Below, one piece after another: positions 13,279 to 20,496 of a DNA stretch of 64,000 bases. Location: NCBI RefSeq assembly GCF_000701665.1, contig NZ_JNJN01000003.1, forward strand, positions 56,270-120,269. The letters are read 5' to 3'. Below the pieces are notes generated by a model. It did not search any database. It worked only from the letters and a program-made list of their open reading frames with translations, and was not told where the DNA came from. How positions within the stretch are numbered: the first letter of the stretch is position 1; every line of letters starts with the position of its first letter. Source of the stretch: Agathobaculum desmolans ATCC 43058 (GTDB lineage: Bacteria; Bacillota; Clostridia; Oscillospirales; Butyricicoccaceae). The position numbers were made by a program, and so were the translations under genes.

Positions 13279-14661
13279 TTGAGCTTTGCCGGTTTGGTTT
13301 TTCTTTACTTTTTCCTGCCGTCGGTGCTGCTCGGCTACTATGTGCTGCCGCGGCGGTGGCGCAACCCGTTTCTGCTGGGGGCCAATTTGGTGTTTTACGG
13401 ATGGGGCGAGCCATGGTTCCTGCCGGTCATTTTGGCGACGGCGGCGCTCAACTGGTATATCGGACGGCAGATTGCGGCATATACGGCGCCGCGCCGCCGC
13501 AGAATATGGCTGCTGACTGCGCTGATTTTGGACATTGGCCTGCTGGTCGTGTTCAAATATGCCGGATTTTTGCTGGAAGCGCTGGGACTGGGCGGCTTGC
13601 TGCCCGGTACGCTGCCGCTGCCGCTCGGCATTTCCTTTTATACGTTTCAGGTGATCTCCTATGTAGTGGATGTGTACCGCGGCACCGTACCGGCAGAGCG
13701 CAGCCAGGTTTGCTTTGCGGCGTATATGACCTTTTTTCCGCAGCTGATCGCCGGACCGATCGTGCGTTACGATGAGCTGTGTGATCAGCTGACCGGCCGG
13801 GAGGAAACGTGGAATAAAATGGCAAACGGTTTTTGCCTGCTGATGATCGGCTTAGGCAAGAAAATGTTGCTGGCCAACCCGATGGGAGAATTGTGGCAGG
13901 CGCTTTCGGCGCAGCCGGAGGGAATCGGCCTGCTTGGCGCATGGGCGGGCGCGGCGGCGTTTGCCTTGCAGATATACTTCGATTTTTCCGGCTATTCGGA
14001 TATGGCGCGCGGGCTGGGACGGCTGTTCGGGTTTGAACTGCCGGTCAATTTCCGGTATCCGTATGCGGCGGACAGTATCCGGGAATTTTGGCGGCGCTGG
14101 CATATAACGCTCAGCGGCTGGTTCCGCGATTATGTGTATATCCCGCTGGGGGGCAGCCGCGGCAGCACCGGACGGACGGTTTGCAACCTGCTGATCGTAT
14201 GGGTGCTGACCGGCCTTTGGCATGGCGCGGCATGGAATTTTGTGCTGTGGGGTTTGTACTATTTTGTGCTGCTGACCGTGGAACGACTGATCGGCACGGC
14301 GCGGCTGCAGCGAGTGCCACGCCCGCTGCGGCATATTGGCACGATGGTGCTGGTCGTGTTCGGCTGGGTGCTGTTTGCGGTGGAGGATTTCACCGCGCTC
14401 GGCGCGTATTTACGCGCGATGCTATCGCCTGCGGACGGCTGGATCGGCACGCAGGCGGCCGTGACGGTATCGGCCTATCTGCCACTGCTGCTGTGCGCGG
14501 CGTTTGCCAGCCTGCCTTTTGCCGGACGGTGGGTGCGGCAATACAGCGGCAGTGCATGGATGCGTTGGGGCGTGACGGCAGGATGCCTGCTGCTGTGTGC
14601 AGCGGGAACGGCCGCGCTGGCGGCGCAGAGCTATAATCCGTTTTTGTATTTTCGTTTTTGA
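13279..14661 (+). CDS. MBOAT-family O-acyltransferase (AlgI-like)
   Basis: A 460-aa membrane-bound O-acyltransferase that passes acetyl groups from cytoplasmic acetyl-CoA across the membrane for polysaccharide modification. Family marks are FFPQLIAGPIVRYDEL, LQIYFDFSGYSDMARGLGRL, FWRRWHITLSGWFRDYVYIP followed by LGGSRG, and the catalytic His in VLTGLWHGAAWNFVLWG. The start is a TTG at 13279 (SFAGLVFLYFFLP), because all MBOAT homologues begin with this SxLxFxxFFLP segment; the frame further left only overlaps the preceding gene. GGCGG lies 7 bp before the TTG. About ten hydrophobic helices are visible. Confidence 0.92.
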   Translation: MSFAGLVFLYFFLPSVLLGYYVLPRRWRNPFLLGANLVFYGWGEPWFLPVILATAALNWYIGRQIAAYTAPRRRRIWLLTALILDIGLLVVFKYAGFLLEALGLGGLLPGTLPLPLGISFYTFQVISYVVDVYRGTVPAERSQVCFAAYMTFFPQLIAGPIVRYDELCDQLTGREETWNKMANGFCLLMIGLGKKMLLANPMGELWQALSAQPEGIGLLGAWAGAAAFALQIYFDFSGYSDMARGLGRLFGFELPVNFRYPYAADSIREFWRRWHITLSGWFRDYVYIPLGGSRGSTGRTVCNLLIVWVLTGLWHGAAWNFVLWGLYYFVLLTVERLIGTARLQRVPRPLRHIGTMVLVVFGWVLFAVEDFTALGAYLRAMLSPADGWIGTQAAVTVSAYLPLLLCAAFASLPFAGRWVRQYSGSAWMRWGVTAGCLLLCAAGTAALAAQSYNPFLYFRF

Positions 14662-14676
14662 AGGAGTGGACCACGG

Positions 14677-15816
14677 ATGGAATTTCGGCATCCCCGTCGG
14701 GTCGTGTGGCTGTTCGGCGGTTTGCTGATCGGCATGCAGGCCGCTTTTTGGCTGCTGCCGCGTGCGGATACCGCGCCGCTGGAAAAGCGGGTGCTGGCCG
14801 AGCCGCCGGTGTGGACGGCGGCATCCGTGGCAGACGGCAGCGCCTTTGCGGATGCCGAGCGTTATGTGGCCGATCATTTCCCCGGACGGGCGTTTTGGGT
14901 CGGCGCACAGGCGTATCTGGAGCAGGCCGAAGGGCGGAATGCCGTGGGGGACATTGTGCGCGGCCGGGACGGATGGTTGTTCCCTGCGCCGGTTTCCGGC
15001 ACGGATACACGCACGCTGGAGAGTAATTTGCAGGTGCTGACGCTGTTTGCATCCCGGCAGCGGGCGCGTGTGACTTTAATGGCGGTACCATCGGCAGGGG
15101 CGGTAGTGGAGGGCCGGCTGCCCCGCCTGCATCCGTCCTATCCGGATGCGGCACTGCTGGAAGAGACCCGGCGGCTGGTGCAGGGCAGCATGGAGTGGGT
15201 GGATGTGTACGATGAATTCCGCGCGGCGGAGGATCCGGAGGAGCTGTATTACCGAACAGACCACCACTGGACAAGCGAGGGCGCATACCGAGCCTACTGT
15301 AAGCTGGTTCGGGCATGGGGTGGTGTGCCTGCGCCGCAGGAGCGCTTTGCGGTGGAGCAGGTCACGGATTTTTACGGTACGTCTTATGCAAAGAGCGGGC
15401 TGTGGATGACGCCGCCGGATACCATGGAGCTGTGGGGCGATCCAAAGCTGCAGGTGCGGACCGAGGTGTATGATGCCAACCGCCCGGCAGCGGTGCAGCA
15501 GGATGGTTTGTTTTTCCGTGCGTATTTGCAGCAGCCGGATAAATATGCCGTGTTTTTAAGCGGCAACCATGCCCGGGTGCATATTGAGACCAACGCGCCC
15601 GATCACCGGCGGCTACTGGTCATCAAGGATTCCTATGCCCATGCGCTGGCGCCGTTTTTGGCAGAGGAGTTTCGGGAGATCGATCTGATCGACCTGCGGT
15701 ATTTCAAACGGGAGACTGTGTCCGAATGGCTGCGGGAGCACCCCGCAGATGAGATCCTGTTTGTGTACGGGATCGGCAGCCTGACAGAGGATAAAAGCCT
15801 GCAATGGCTGGCCTGA
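14677..15816 (+). CDS. DHHW-family protein (AlgX/AlgJ-like)
   Basis: A 379-aa protein with an N-terminal signal anchor (VVWLFGGLLIGMQAAFWLL) and an extracytoplasmic SGNH-like domain. The defining YRTDHHWTSEGAY motif lies near residue 195 and VIKDSYAHALAPFL near 313 supplies the Ser/Tyr block. DHHW proteins pair with MBOAT proteins and are thought to perform the final acetyl transfer to the exported polymer, as AlgX/AlgJ do for alginate. It is the last gene of the operon, 15 bp after the MBOAT gene, and is followed by a truncated terminator half and a modular repeat. Confidence 0.9.
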   Translation: MEFRHPRRVVWLFGGLLIGMQAAFWLLPRADTAPLEKRVLAEPPVWTAASVADGSAFADAERYVADHFPGRAFWVGAQAYLEQAEGRNAVGDIVRGRDGWLFPAPVSGTDTRTLESNLQVLTLFASRQRARVTLMAVPSAGAVVEGRLPRLHPSYPDAALLEETRRLVQGSMEWVDVYDEFRAAEDPEELYYRTDHHWTSEGAYRAYCKLVRAWGGVPAPQERFAVEQVTDFYGTSYAKSGLWMTPPDTMELWGDPKLQVRTEVYDANRPAAVQQDGLFFRAYLQQPDKYAVFLSGNHARVHIETNAPDHRRLLVIKDSYAHALAPFLAEEFREIDLIDLRYFKRETVSEWLREHPADEILFVYGIGSLTEDKSLQWLA

Positions 15817-15859
15817 ATGACAAAGCGGGTTTACAGGAAAACAAAGGCACAGGACGATT

Positions 15860-16042
15860 GCCTCTCGATTGAAACCACGTTTTCGATCGAATTTGCGACT
15901 ACAAATCGCGCCCTTTGGGCACAATTCTCCGTCGTCTTGTATAAAAACCCACGCGCCGGTCGCGGGTTTTTATGAAAATTGCAGCTTGCTGCCATTTTCT
16001 ATTGGATGCGCGCTGCTGTGCAAAAACTTTTTCGAACAAGCT
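15860..16042 (+). repeat. Modular palindromic repeat, type A, copy 1
   Basis: A chain of palindromes: TCGATTGAAACCACG/TTTTCGATCGA, GCGCCCTTTGGGC, TAAAAACCCACGCG/CGCGGGTTTTTA, AAAATTGCAGCTTGCTGC, and TATTGGATGCGCGCTG. It is inserted just after ACAAAGGCACAGGACGA (15841-15857), which matches the left half of the complete terminator at 26648-26685, suggesting that it cut a terminator here. Its right end meets the terminator at 16044. Confidence 0.7.
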
Positions 16043-16043
16043 G

Positions 16044-16076
16044 AAAGGACAGAGCTCCCGCTCTGTCCTTTTTATT
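16044..16076. terminator. Terminator between the O-acetylation operon and tauE genes
   Basis: AAAGGACAGAG pairs with CTCTGTCCTTT around CTCCCG, followed by TTATTT. It serves convergent genes. Confidence 0.8.
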
Positions 16077-16114
16077 TGCCGAAAAGCTGTGTTTGGACTG
16101 CACATTACACCACT

Positions 16115-16474
16115 CTATTGCTCCTTTGCCCGCAGCTCCCGCCAGCCGACATACAGCAGAAACAGGCCGAAGCCCCGGCGCAGCCAGCCAGTATCCATAT
16201 GCGATGCCAGCAGCGAGGCAGCCACGGCAGTCACAACGCCTGCCCCCGCGCACCAGACGACCGCCCGCCCCTCTACCAGACCGTTTCGGATGTGCGCATA
16301 CAGCGCTGCCGGTGCACAGGCCATAAAATACAGCAGATTGATCCCGCCCGCCTGTACCTGCTCCATCCCGGCGATCAGCGTCAGATACAGCAGCAGCAGC
16401 GATCCGCCGCCGATCCCGAAGCCCGAGAGGATGCCGGTCAGCAGACCGGCGAGAACGGCTCCTATCGCGCTCAT
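16115..16474 (-). CDS. TauE/SafE-family permease, second half-protein
   Basis: A 119-aa membrane protein with about four helices, starting MSAIGAVLAGLLTGILSGFG. The IGGGSLLLLYLTLIAG segment is the glycine-rich repeat of TauE/SafE anion exporters. Full-size members are about 250 aa and consist of two such repeats; here each repeat is a separate gene. Its ATG overlaps the previous stop by 4 bp. The two proteins probably form a heterodimer equivalent to a single exporter of sulfite, sulfonate or another small anion; substrate unknown. Confidence 0.82.
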   Translation of the reverse strand: MSAIGAVLAGLLTGILSGFGIGGGSLLLLYLTLIAGMEQVQAGGINLLYFMACAPAALYAHIRNGLVEGRAVVWCAGAGVVTAVAASLLASHMDTGWLRRGFGLFLLYVGWRELRAKEQ

Positions 16475-16830
16475 AGCAGCAGCACCGCCCGCACCCCGCC
16501 GTACAGGATGAGCAGGCCAAACACACGCCGCAGCCACACCATGCGCACCCGTTGGAACAGCCGACCCGCGAGCAGTCCGCCAGCCGCCCCGCCAAGCAGA
16601 TACGGCGCTGCTGCTGCCAGCTCCAGCCCGCCGCGCAGCCAATACACCACGGCAGAGACCGCACTCAATGGCAGGATCACCGCAACCGAGGTTGCAAATG
16701 CGCGGCGCTGCTCCATACCGCACCATCCCGTCAGCAGCGGCACCAGAAACATCCCCCCGCCCGCGCCGAACAGCCCGTTGGCCGCTCCGGCGAGTGCACC
16801 GGTCACCGCGTATTTGCTCTGCTGCTTCAT
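16471..16830 (-). CDS. TauE/SafE-family permease, first half-protein
   Basis: A 119-aa protein starting MKQQSKYAVTGALAGAANGL and containing the family GLFGAGGGMFLVPLL motif and VILPLSAVSAVVYW. Start 16830 is chosen for its GGAAGGCGGG site upstream; the frame extends 36 codons further left without homology. It pairs with the overlapping second half at 16115-16474. The equal length of the two proteins and the 4-bp overlap indicate a stable split arrangement rather than a broken gene. Confidence 0.82.
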   Translation of the reverse strand: MKQQSKYAVTGALAGAANGLFGAGGGMFLVPLLTGWCGMEQRRAFATSVAVILPLSAVSAVVYWLRGGLELAAAAPYLLGGAAGGLLAGRLFQRVRMVWLRRVFGLLILYGGVRAVLLL

Positions 16831-16940
16831 GTTATCCCGCCTTCCTGCCTTCAGTTTGCGCAGAAAGAAAATACTTATACAAAAAATGCAGAACAAAACG
16901 ATGGATGAATTTCTAAAAAATCCGTTTTCAGCAAACAAAA

Positions 16941-16964
16941 AGAGCGCGTTTTATAACGCGCTCT
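16941..16964. terminator. Terminator hairpin, left copy flanking a type A repeat
   Basis: AGAGCGCG-TTTTATAA-CGCGCTCT. Read on the minus strand it is followed by a T-tract (TTTTTGTTTGC), so it acts as the rplA-side terminator. The same 24 bp recur at 17200-17223. Confidence 0.8.
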
Positions 16965-17199
16965 CAGCTTATTGAAAAAATATTTTGTTATTGAGCGTAA
17001 GCAACACGCGCGGCAGCGCGCATCAAATAGAAAATGGCAGCAAACTGCCATTTTCATAAAAACCCGCGACATGCGCGTGGGTTTTTATACAAGACGACGG
17101 AGAATTGTGCCCGAAAGGCGCGATTCGCAGTCGCAAATTCGATCGAAAGCGTGGTTTCGATCGAGAGACTGTCGAAAAACAAAGTTTTTCGACAGTCTA
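16965..17199 (-). repeat. Modular palindromic repeat, type A, copy 2 (reverse), between duplicated terminators
   Basis: A 235-bp unit in inverse orientation to the one at 15860: TTGAAAAAATATTTTGTTAT, then ACGCGCGGCAGCGCGCAT, AAAATGGCAGCAAACTGCC, TAAAAACCCGCGACATGCG, GCGCCCTT-related block, TCGATCGAAAGCG/TGGTTTCGATCGA, and terminal hairpin AGACTGTCGAAAAACAAAG. It is bounded exactly by two identical 24-bp terminator hairpins, which look like a target-site duplication. Confidence 0.8.
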
Positions 17200-17223
17200 A
17201 GAGCGCGTTTTATAACGCGCTCT
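17200..17223. terminator. Terminator hairpin, right copy flanking a type A repeat
   Basis: Identical to 16941-16964. This copy retains the A-tract flank on the rplA side while the other keeps the T-tract, as expected if one terminator was split by a duplicating insertion. Confidence 0.75.
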
Positions 17224-17301
17224 TTTTGTTTCATATATTGTCCGCCTATGGCGGTCAGCCAAATCCTCACGAAGCGGCAGATGCCCCTTCCGCAAGGGAT
17301 C

Positions 17302-17997
17302 TTAGCCCATCAGCTTCGCTGCGTTTACCTTTACGCCGGGGCCCATGGTGGAAGCCACAACACAGGAGCGGATATACTGACCCTTAGCAGCAGCCGGCTT
17401 GGCCTTGATGATCGCACCCATCAGCGCATCAAAGTTGTCCTGCAGCTTCTCTGTGCCGAAAGACGCCTTGCCGATCGGGCAGTGGATGATGTTGGTCTTG
17501 TCCAGACGGTACTCGATCTTACCGGCCTTGGACTCCTGAACAGCCTTGGCAACGTCCATGGAAACCGTACCCGCCTTCGGGTTCGGCATCAAGCCCTTGG
17601 GGCCGAGCACGCGGCCCAGACGGCCGACAACGCCCATCATATCCGGGGTAGCGATCACAACGTCGAACTCAAAGAAGTTCTCCTTCTGGATGCGCTCCAT
17701 CAGATCCTCAGCGCCTACAATGTCAGCGCCGGCAGCCAGCGCCTCGTCCGCCTTGGGACCCTTGGCAAATACCGCTACGCGGACACTCTTGCCGGTGCCG
17801 TGGGGCAGAACGATCGCGCCGCGCACCTGCTGATCCGCGTGACGAGAGTCAACGCCCAGCTTTACGTGCAGTTCAACGGTCTCGTCGAACTTCGCCTTGG
17901 CGGTGGAAACAACGGTGGAAAGCGCTTCTGCCGGATCGTACAGCTTGGAGCGGTCGATGGTCTTTGCGCTGTCTACATACTTTTTACCTTTATGCAC
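17302..17997 (-). CDS. rplA: 50S ribosomal protein L1
   Basis: A 231-aa L1 protein, component of the ribosomal L1 stalk that guides E-site tRNA release. It begins [20 protein letters not shown] and contains [20 protein letters not shown], the L1 signature. It also acts as a translational repressor of its own operon in many bacteria; two matching RNA sites are present (18014-18052 and 18608-18643). It is the last gene of rpmG-secE-nusG-rplK-rplA. rplJ, rplL and rpoB, which usually follow, are absent; a modular repeat and terminators follow instead, so the operon has been separated from the rpo genes. Confidence 0.97.
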   Translation of the reverse strand: MHKGKKYVDSAKTIDRSKLYDPAEALSTVVSTAKAKFDETVELHVKLGVDSRHADQQVRGAIVLPHGTGKSVRVAVFAKGPKADEALAAGADIVGAEDLMERIQKENFFEFDVVIATPDMMGVVGRLGRVLGPKGLMPNPKAGTVSMDVAKAVQESKAGKIEYRLDKTNIIHCPIGKASFGTEKLQDNFDALMGAIIKAKPAAAKGQYIRSCVVASTMGPGVKVNAAKLMG

Positions 17998-18013
17998 AAT
18001 AAATCCTCCTTAA

Positions 18014-18052
18014 GTGGTAAATGCGGGAACAGGTTAAACCTTACCCTCCCAC
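18014..18052 (-). promoter_or_regulatory. Candidate L1-binding site in the rplK-rplA spacer
   Basis: On the mRNA strand the site reads GUGGGAGGGUAAGG, a short loop region, then CCCGCAUUUACCAC. GUGG closes with CCAC and the GGGAG bulge is kept. This is the shape of the L1 site in 23S rRNA and in L11-operon leaders, and it lies just before the rplA ribosome binding site. Confidence 0.55.
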
Positions 18053-18155
18053 TTTGACCTGCGCCTGCAAAAAGCGCGGTCAAAATCCATTCAGCTTGGT
18101 TAGGCAATGCCGTGCCGGCCGGGACAGACCGGCAGGCAGGCGGCAGTCGCCTTTC

Positions 18156-18581
18156 TTACTCCTCTACGGTGATACCCATGGAACGGGCAGTACCCGCGAT
18201 CATGCTCATCGCAGCTTCCAGAGAAGCAGCGTTCAGGTCGGGCATCTTGGTCTCCGCGATCTTCTGGCAATCCGCCTTGGAGAGCTTGGCTACCTTGTTC
18301 TTGTTCGGAACAGCAGAGCCGGACTCGATGCCGCAGGCCTTCTTGATGAGGACCGGCGCCGGAGGCGTCTTGGTAACGAAGCTGAACGAACGGTCCGCAT
18401 AGACCGTGATGATAACCGGGATGATCATGCCGGCATCGTTCTTGGTGCGCTCATTGAATTCCTTGGTGAACGACATGATGTTCACGCCGTGCTGGCCGAG
18501 AGCCGGACCTACCGGGGGAGCCGGGGTCGCCTTGCCTGCGGGAATCTGGAGCTTGATATAACCTACTACTTTCTGTGCCAT
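18156..18581 (-). CDS. rplK: 50S ribosomal protein L11
   Basis: A 141-aa L11 protein, part of the GTPase-associated centre. It begins [20 protein letters not shown], followed by [18 protein letters not shown], the conserved N-terminal domain, and ends in the rRNA-binding domain with [20 protein letters not shown]. Start 18581 has GAAGGAGG upstream; the seven codons further left are inside the leader. It precedes rplA and is separated from nusG by about 270 bp that hold an L1-type site, a hairpin and a repeat. Confidence 0.97.
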   Translation of the reverse strand: MAQKVVGYIKLQIPAGKATPAPPVGPALGQHGVNIMSFTKEFNERTKNDAGMIIPVIITVYADRSFSFVTKTPPAPVLIKKACGIESGSAVPNKNKVAKLSKADCQKIAETKMPDLNAASLEAAMSMIAGTARSMGITVEE

Positions 18582-18607
18582 GTTGAAAGGTTCCTCCTTC
18601 AATAAAT

Positions 18608-18643
18608 GTGGTGATTGGCGAGTATATATTCATACTCTCCCAC
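18608..18643 (-). promoter_or_regulatory. Candidate L1-binding site in the rplK leader
   Basis: On the mRNA strand: GUGGGAGAGUAUG, AUAU loop, AUACUCGCCAAUCACCAC. GUGG pairs with CCAC, GAGUAU with AUACUC, and the GGGAG bulge is retained. This matches the L1 autoregulatory motif and lies about 27 bp before the rplK start. Upstream on the mRNA is a 12-bp perfect hairpin (18649-18675, TATAGGGTGCTT/AAGCACCCTATA). Confidence 0.6.
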
Positions 18644-18698
18644 TTCTGTATAGGGTGCTTCACAAGCACCCTATATACGTCCGGCATATGGCCAGACG

Positions 18699-18815
18699 AT
18701 ACCCGGACGGCGCCGCCCGGGGCGGCTGGGGTCGGGGAATCCCAAAATCGGGCAAAGCTCGATTTTGGGATGCAGTTCGCAGAACTGCGGTTTTAGTGCC
18801 GCCTAACGGCGGAAC
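18699..18815 (+). repeat. Covarying double-hairpin element, copy 2
   Basis: ATACCCGGACGGCGCC continues to GGCGGCTGGGGTCGGGG, then the hairpin ATCCCAAAATCG/CGATTTTGGGAT with loop GGCAAAGCT, then GCAGTTC/GAACTGC. It is the partner of 9842-9955 with changed but still pairing stems. Here it lies antisense to the nusG-rplK transcript, so it is not tied to one reading direction. Confidence 0.6.
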
Positions 18816-18853
18816 ATATTTCAATTTGCGGGTCGCATCCGCGGGAAAAGCCT

Positions 18854-19390
18854 TTACTCGTCGAGCGTTTCGACCTGATCGAGCTCCAGCTCGACCGGTG
18901 TCTCGCGGCCAAACATGGAAACTGTAACGTCTACCTTGTTCTTATCCGGCTCAACGGACGAAACCACACCGATAAAGCCTGCCAGCGGCCCGTCGATGAC
19001 GCGCACACTGTCGCCTGCGGCATAGTTGACCTCGATCTCGCGCTTTTCCACACCCATCGAGAGGATCTCCTCCTCCGTGAGCGGGATCGGACGGGAACCG
19101 CCGGCCTTATCCTGCCCGACAAAGCCCGTGCATCCGCGCGTGTTGCGCACCAGATACCAGGTTTCATCGGTCATGACCATTTTAACAAGCACATAGCCGG
19201 GAAACAGCTTGCGCTCAACCTCGCGGCTTTTGCCGTCCTTAACCTCGGTAACGGTTTCGGTCGGGATGTTGACTGCGGGGATCAGGTCATGCAGCTTACG
19301 GTTTTCAACCGCCTTTTCGATCGAAGAGGCTACTTTATTTTCGTAGCCGGAGTATGTGTGCACCACATACCATTTTGCAGCGTCTGACAT
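18854..19390 (-). CDS. nusG: Transcription elongation/termination factor NusG
   Basis: A 178-aa NusG, binding RNA polymerase clamp helices to aid processivity, Rho action and transcription-translation coupling. The NGN domain starts KWYVVHTYSGYENKVASSIE and includes KLFPGYVLVKMVMTDETWYL; the C-terminal KOW domain has AGDSVRVIDGPLAGFIGVV. Length is normal. It follows secE by 14 bp in the conserved rpmG-secE-nusG order. Confidence 0.97.
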   Translation of the reverse strand: MSDAAKWYVVHTYSGYENKVASSIEKAVENRKLHDLIPAVNIPTETVTEVKDGKSREVERKLFPGYVLVKMVMTDETWYLVRNTRGCTGFVGQDKAGGSRPIPLTEEEILSMGVEKREIEVNYAAGDSVRVIDGPLAGFIGVVSSVEPDKNKVDVTVSMFGRETPVELELDQVETLDE

Positions 19391-19404
19391 TTCAGTGCCT
19401 CCTT

Positions 19405-19635
19405 TTAGGCGGCGAAATGAGCGAGCAGCGACTGAATGCCAAACCCGAATACAATGTCAAGCACCCAGATAAAAACACCAACCACAACCACACTGGCAAT
19501 AACCACCAGCGTGTTGTTTACCGTCTGCTGGCGGGTGGGCCAGACGATCTTGCGGCACTCGCTTTTCAGCTCGCGGAACCACTTGCCGATACGCGCAAAG
19601 AGACCGGGCTTTTTTGCCTTGGTTTCTTCAGCCAT
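19405..19635 (-). CDS. secE: Protein translocase subunit SecE
   Basis: A 76-aa single-spanning SecE of the short Firmicutes type. The conserved amphipathic segment KWFRELKSECRKIVWPTRQQ is followed by one transmembrane helix (VVIASVVVVGVFIWVLDIVF). It stabilises the SecY channel used by SecA, whose gene lies 2 kb away on the same strand. It is placed between rpmG and nusG as in most Firmicutes. Confidence 0.96.
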   Translation of the reverse strand: MAEETKAKKPGLFARIGKWFRELKSECRKIVWPTRQQTVNNTLVVIASVVVVGVFIWVLDIVFGFGIQSLLAHFAA

Positions 19636-19653
19636 GAAGCTACTTCCTTTCTT

Positions 19654-19803
19654 TTACTTCGTCTCGCGGTGGAGCGTATGCTTCCGGCAGAAACGGCAGT
19701 ACTTGTTCATTTCCAGACGGTCCGGGTTGTTCTTCTTGTTCTTCATTGTGTCATAGTTTCTTTGCTTGCACTCGGTGCAGGCCAGCGTGATCTTAACGCG
19801 CAT
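19654..19803 (-). CDS. rpmG: 50S ribosomal protein L33
   Basis: A 49-aa protein ([20 protein letters not shown] ... [16 protein letters not shown]) with two Cys pairs, CTEC and CRFC, forming the zinc-binding C+ type of L33. It is the first gene of the operon, directly downstream of a strong promoter, and is followed by secE after 18 bp. The gene is short but is recognised with confidence from its sequence and context. Confidence 0.95.
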   Translation of the reverse strand: MRVKITLACTECKQRNYDTMKNKKNNPDRLEMNKYCRFCRKHTLHRETK

Positions 19804-19957
19804 AGATAACGGCACCTCCTTGTTAATATTCCGTCCCTTCCCATACCCCTGTGGCGTGGGCCGGGGACTATTTGCCTCCCTCTGTCAGTGTTCCGGCGGC
19901 ATTCTTCGAGACACGCGAAAAATGGGCGCAAAAAAAAGAACCTGCATAGGTATTTAC

Positions 19958-19986
19958 AGTATAACACGGCGGTCATAAGCGGTCAA
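19958..19986 (-). promoter_or_regulatory. Promoter of rpmG-secE-nusG-rplK-rplA
   Basis: On the minus strand TTGACC (19986-19981) and TATACT (19963-19958) are 17 bp apart, giving a leader of about 145 nt before rpmG. No attenuator was recognised in it. Confidence 0.75.
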
Positions 19987-20067
19987 GGGTTTTTTTCGTA
20001 AAAAGTACTGGTTTTTTTGCGTTTTTGTGATATACTCATGCTAACCACAAGATATAGGAGTGCACAT

Positions 20068-20484
20068 ATGCGTATTTTGGGTATTGATTACGGCGACGCC
20101 CGCACCGGGCTGTCCATTTCCGATCCGTCGGGCTTTCTGGCCGGCTCGCCAAGTGTGATCCGCGAATGGAACTATGACAAGCTGGTGGAAAAGCTGCTTG
20201 CGTTTATCCGCGAAAACCGGATTGAGGAAATCGTACTGGGCCACCCGAAAAATATGGATGGTACGATCGGCGAACGCGCCAAAAAATGTGAAGCGTTAGC
20301 GGATACGCTCCGCGCGCAGACCGGTCTGCCGGTCGTGCTGTGGGACGAGCGGCGCACCACGGTTGCTGCACACGACATTCTGCACCGCAGCGGCAAAAAA
20401 GAGAAGAAGCACCGTGAAAACGTAGATGCGGTGGCAGCCACACTGATCCTGCAGGGATATCTGGATTATAAACGGCGGCAGTAG
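20068..20484 (+). CDS. ruvX: Putative pre-16S rRNA nuclease / Holliday junction resolvase YqgF
   Basis: A 138-aa RNase H-fold protein. MRILGIDYGDARTGLSISDP is the first acidic motif, EIVLGHPKNMDGTIGERAKK the central one, and VVLWDERRTT with NVDAVAATLILQGYL the final acidic residues. In bacteria this family trims the 5' end of 16S rRNA and has been linked to Holliday junctions. ATG 20068 has AGGAG 7 bp upstream; an open frame from 20017 lacks homology. Its stop codon lies inside the loop of its own terminator. Confidence 0.93.
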   Translation: MRILGIDYGDARTGLSISDPSGFLAGSPSVIREWNYDKLVEKLLAFIRENRIEEIVLGHPKNMDGTIGERAKKCEALADTLRAQTGLPVVLWDERRTTVAAHDILHRSGKKEKKHRENVDAVAATLILQGYLDYKRRQ

Positions 20485-20496
20485 GCTGCCGTTTTT
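20476..20496 (+). terminator. Terminator of ruvX, overlapping its stop codon
   Basis: CGGCAG and CTGCCG pair around TAGG, followed by TTTTT. The TAG in the loop is the ruvX stop. Confidence 0.7.

Noticed and set aside
15869..18057. Long plus-strand frames across the repeats and TauE/rplA genes (368 and 361 codons)
   Set aside because: They begin inside palindromic repeats and continue antisense to real genes; composition is unlike protein.
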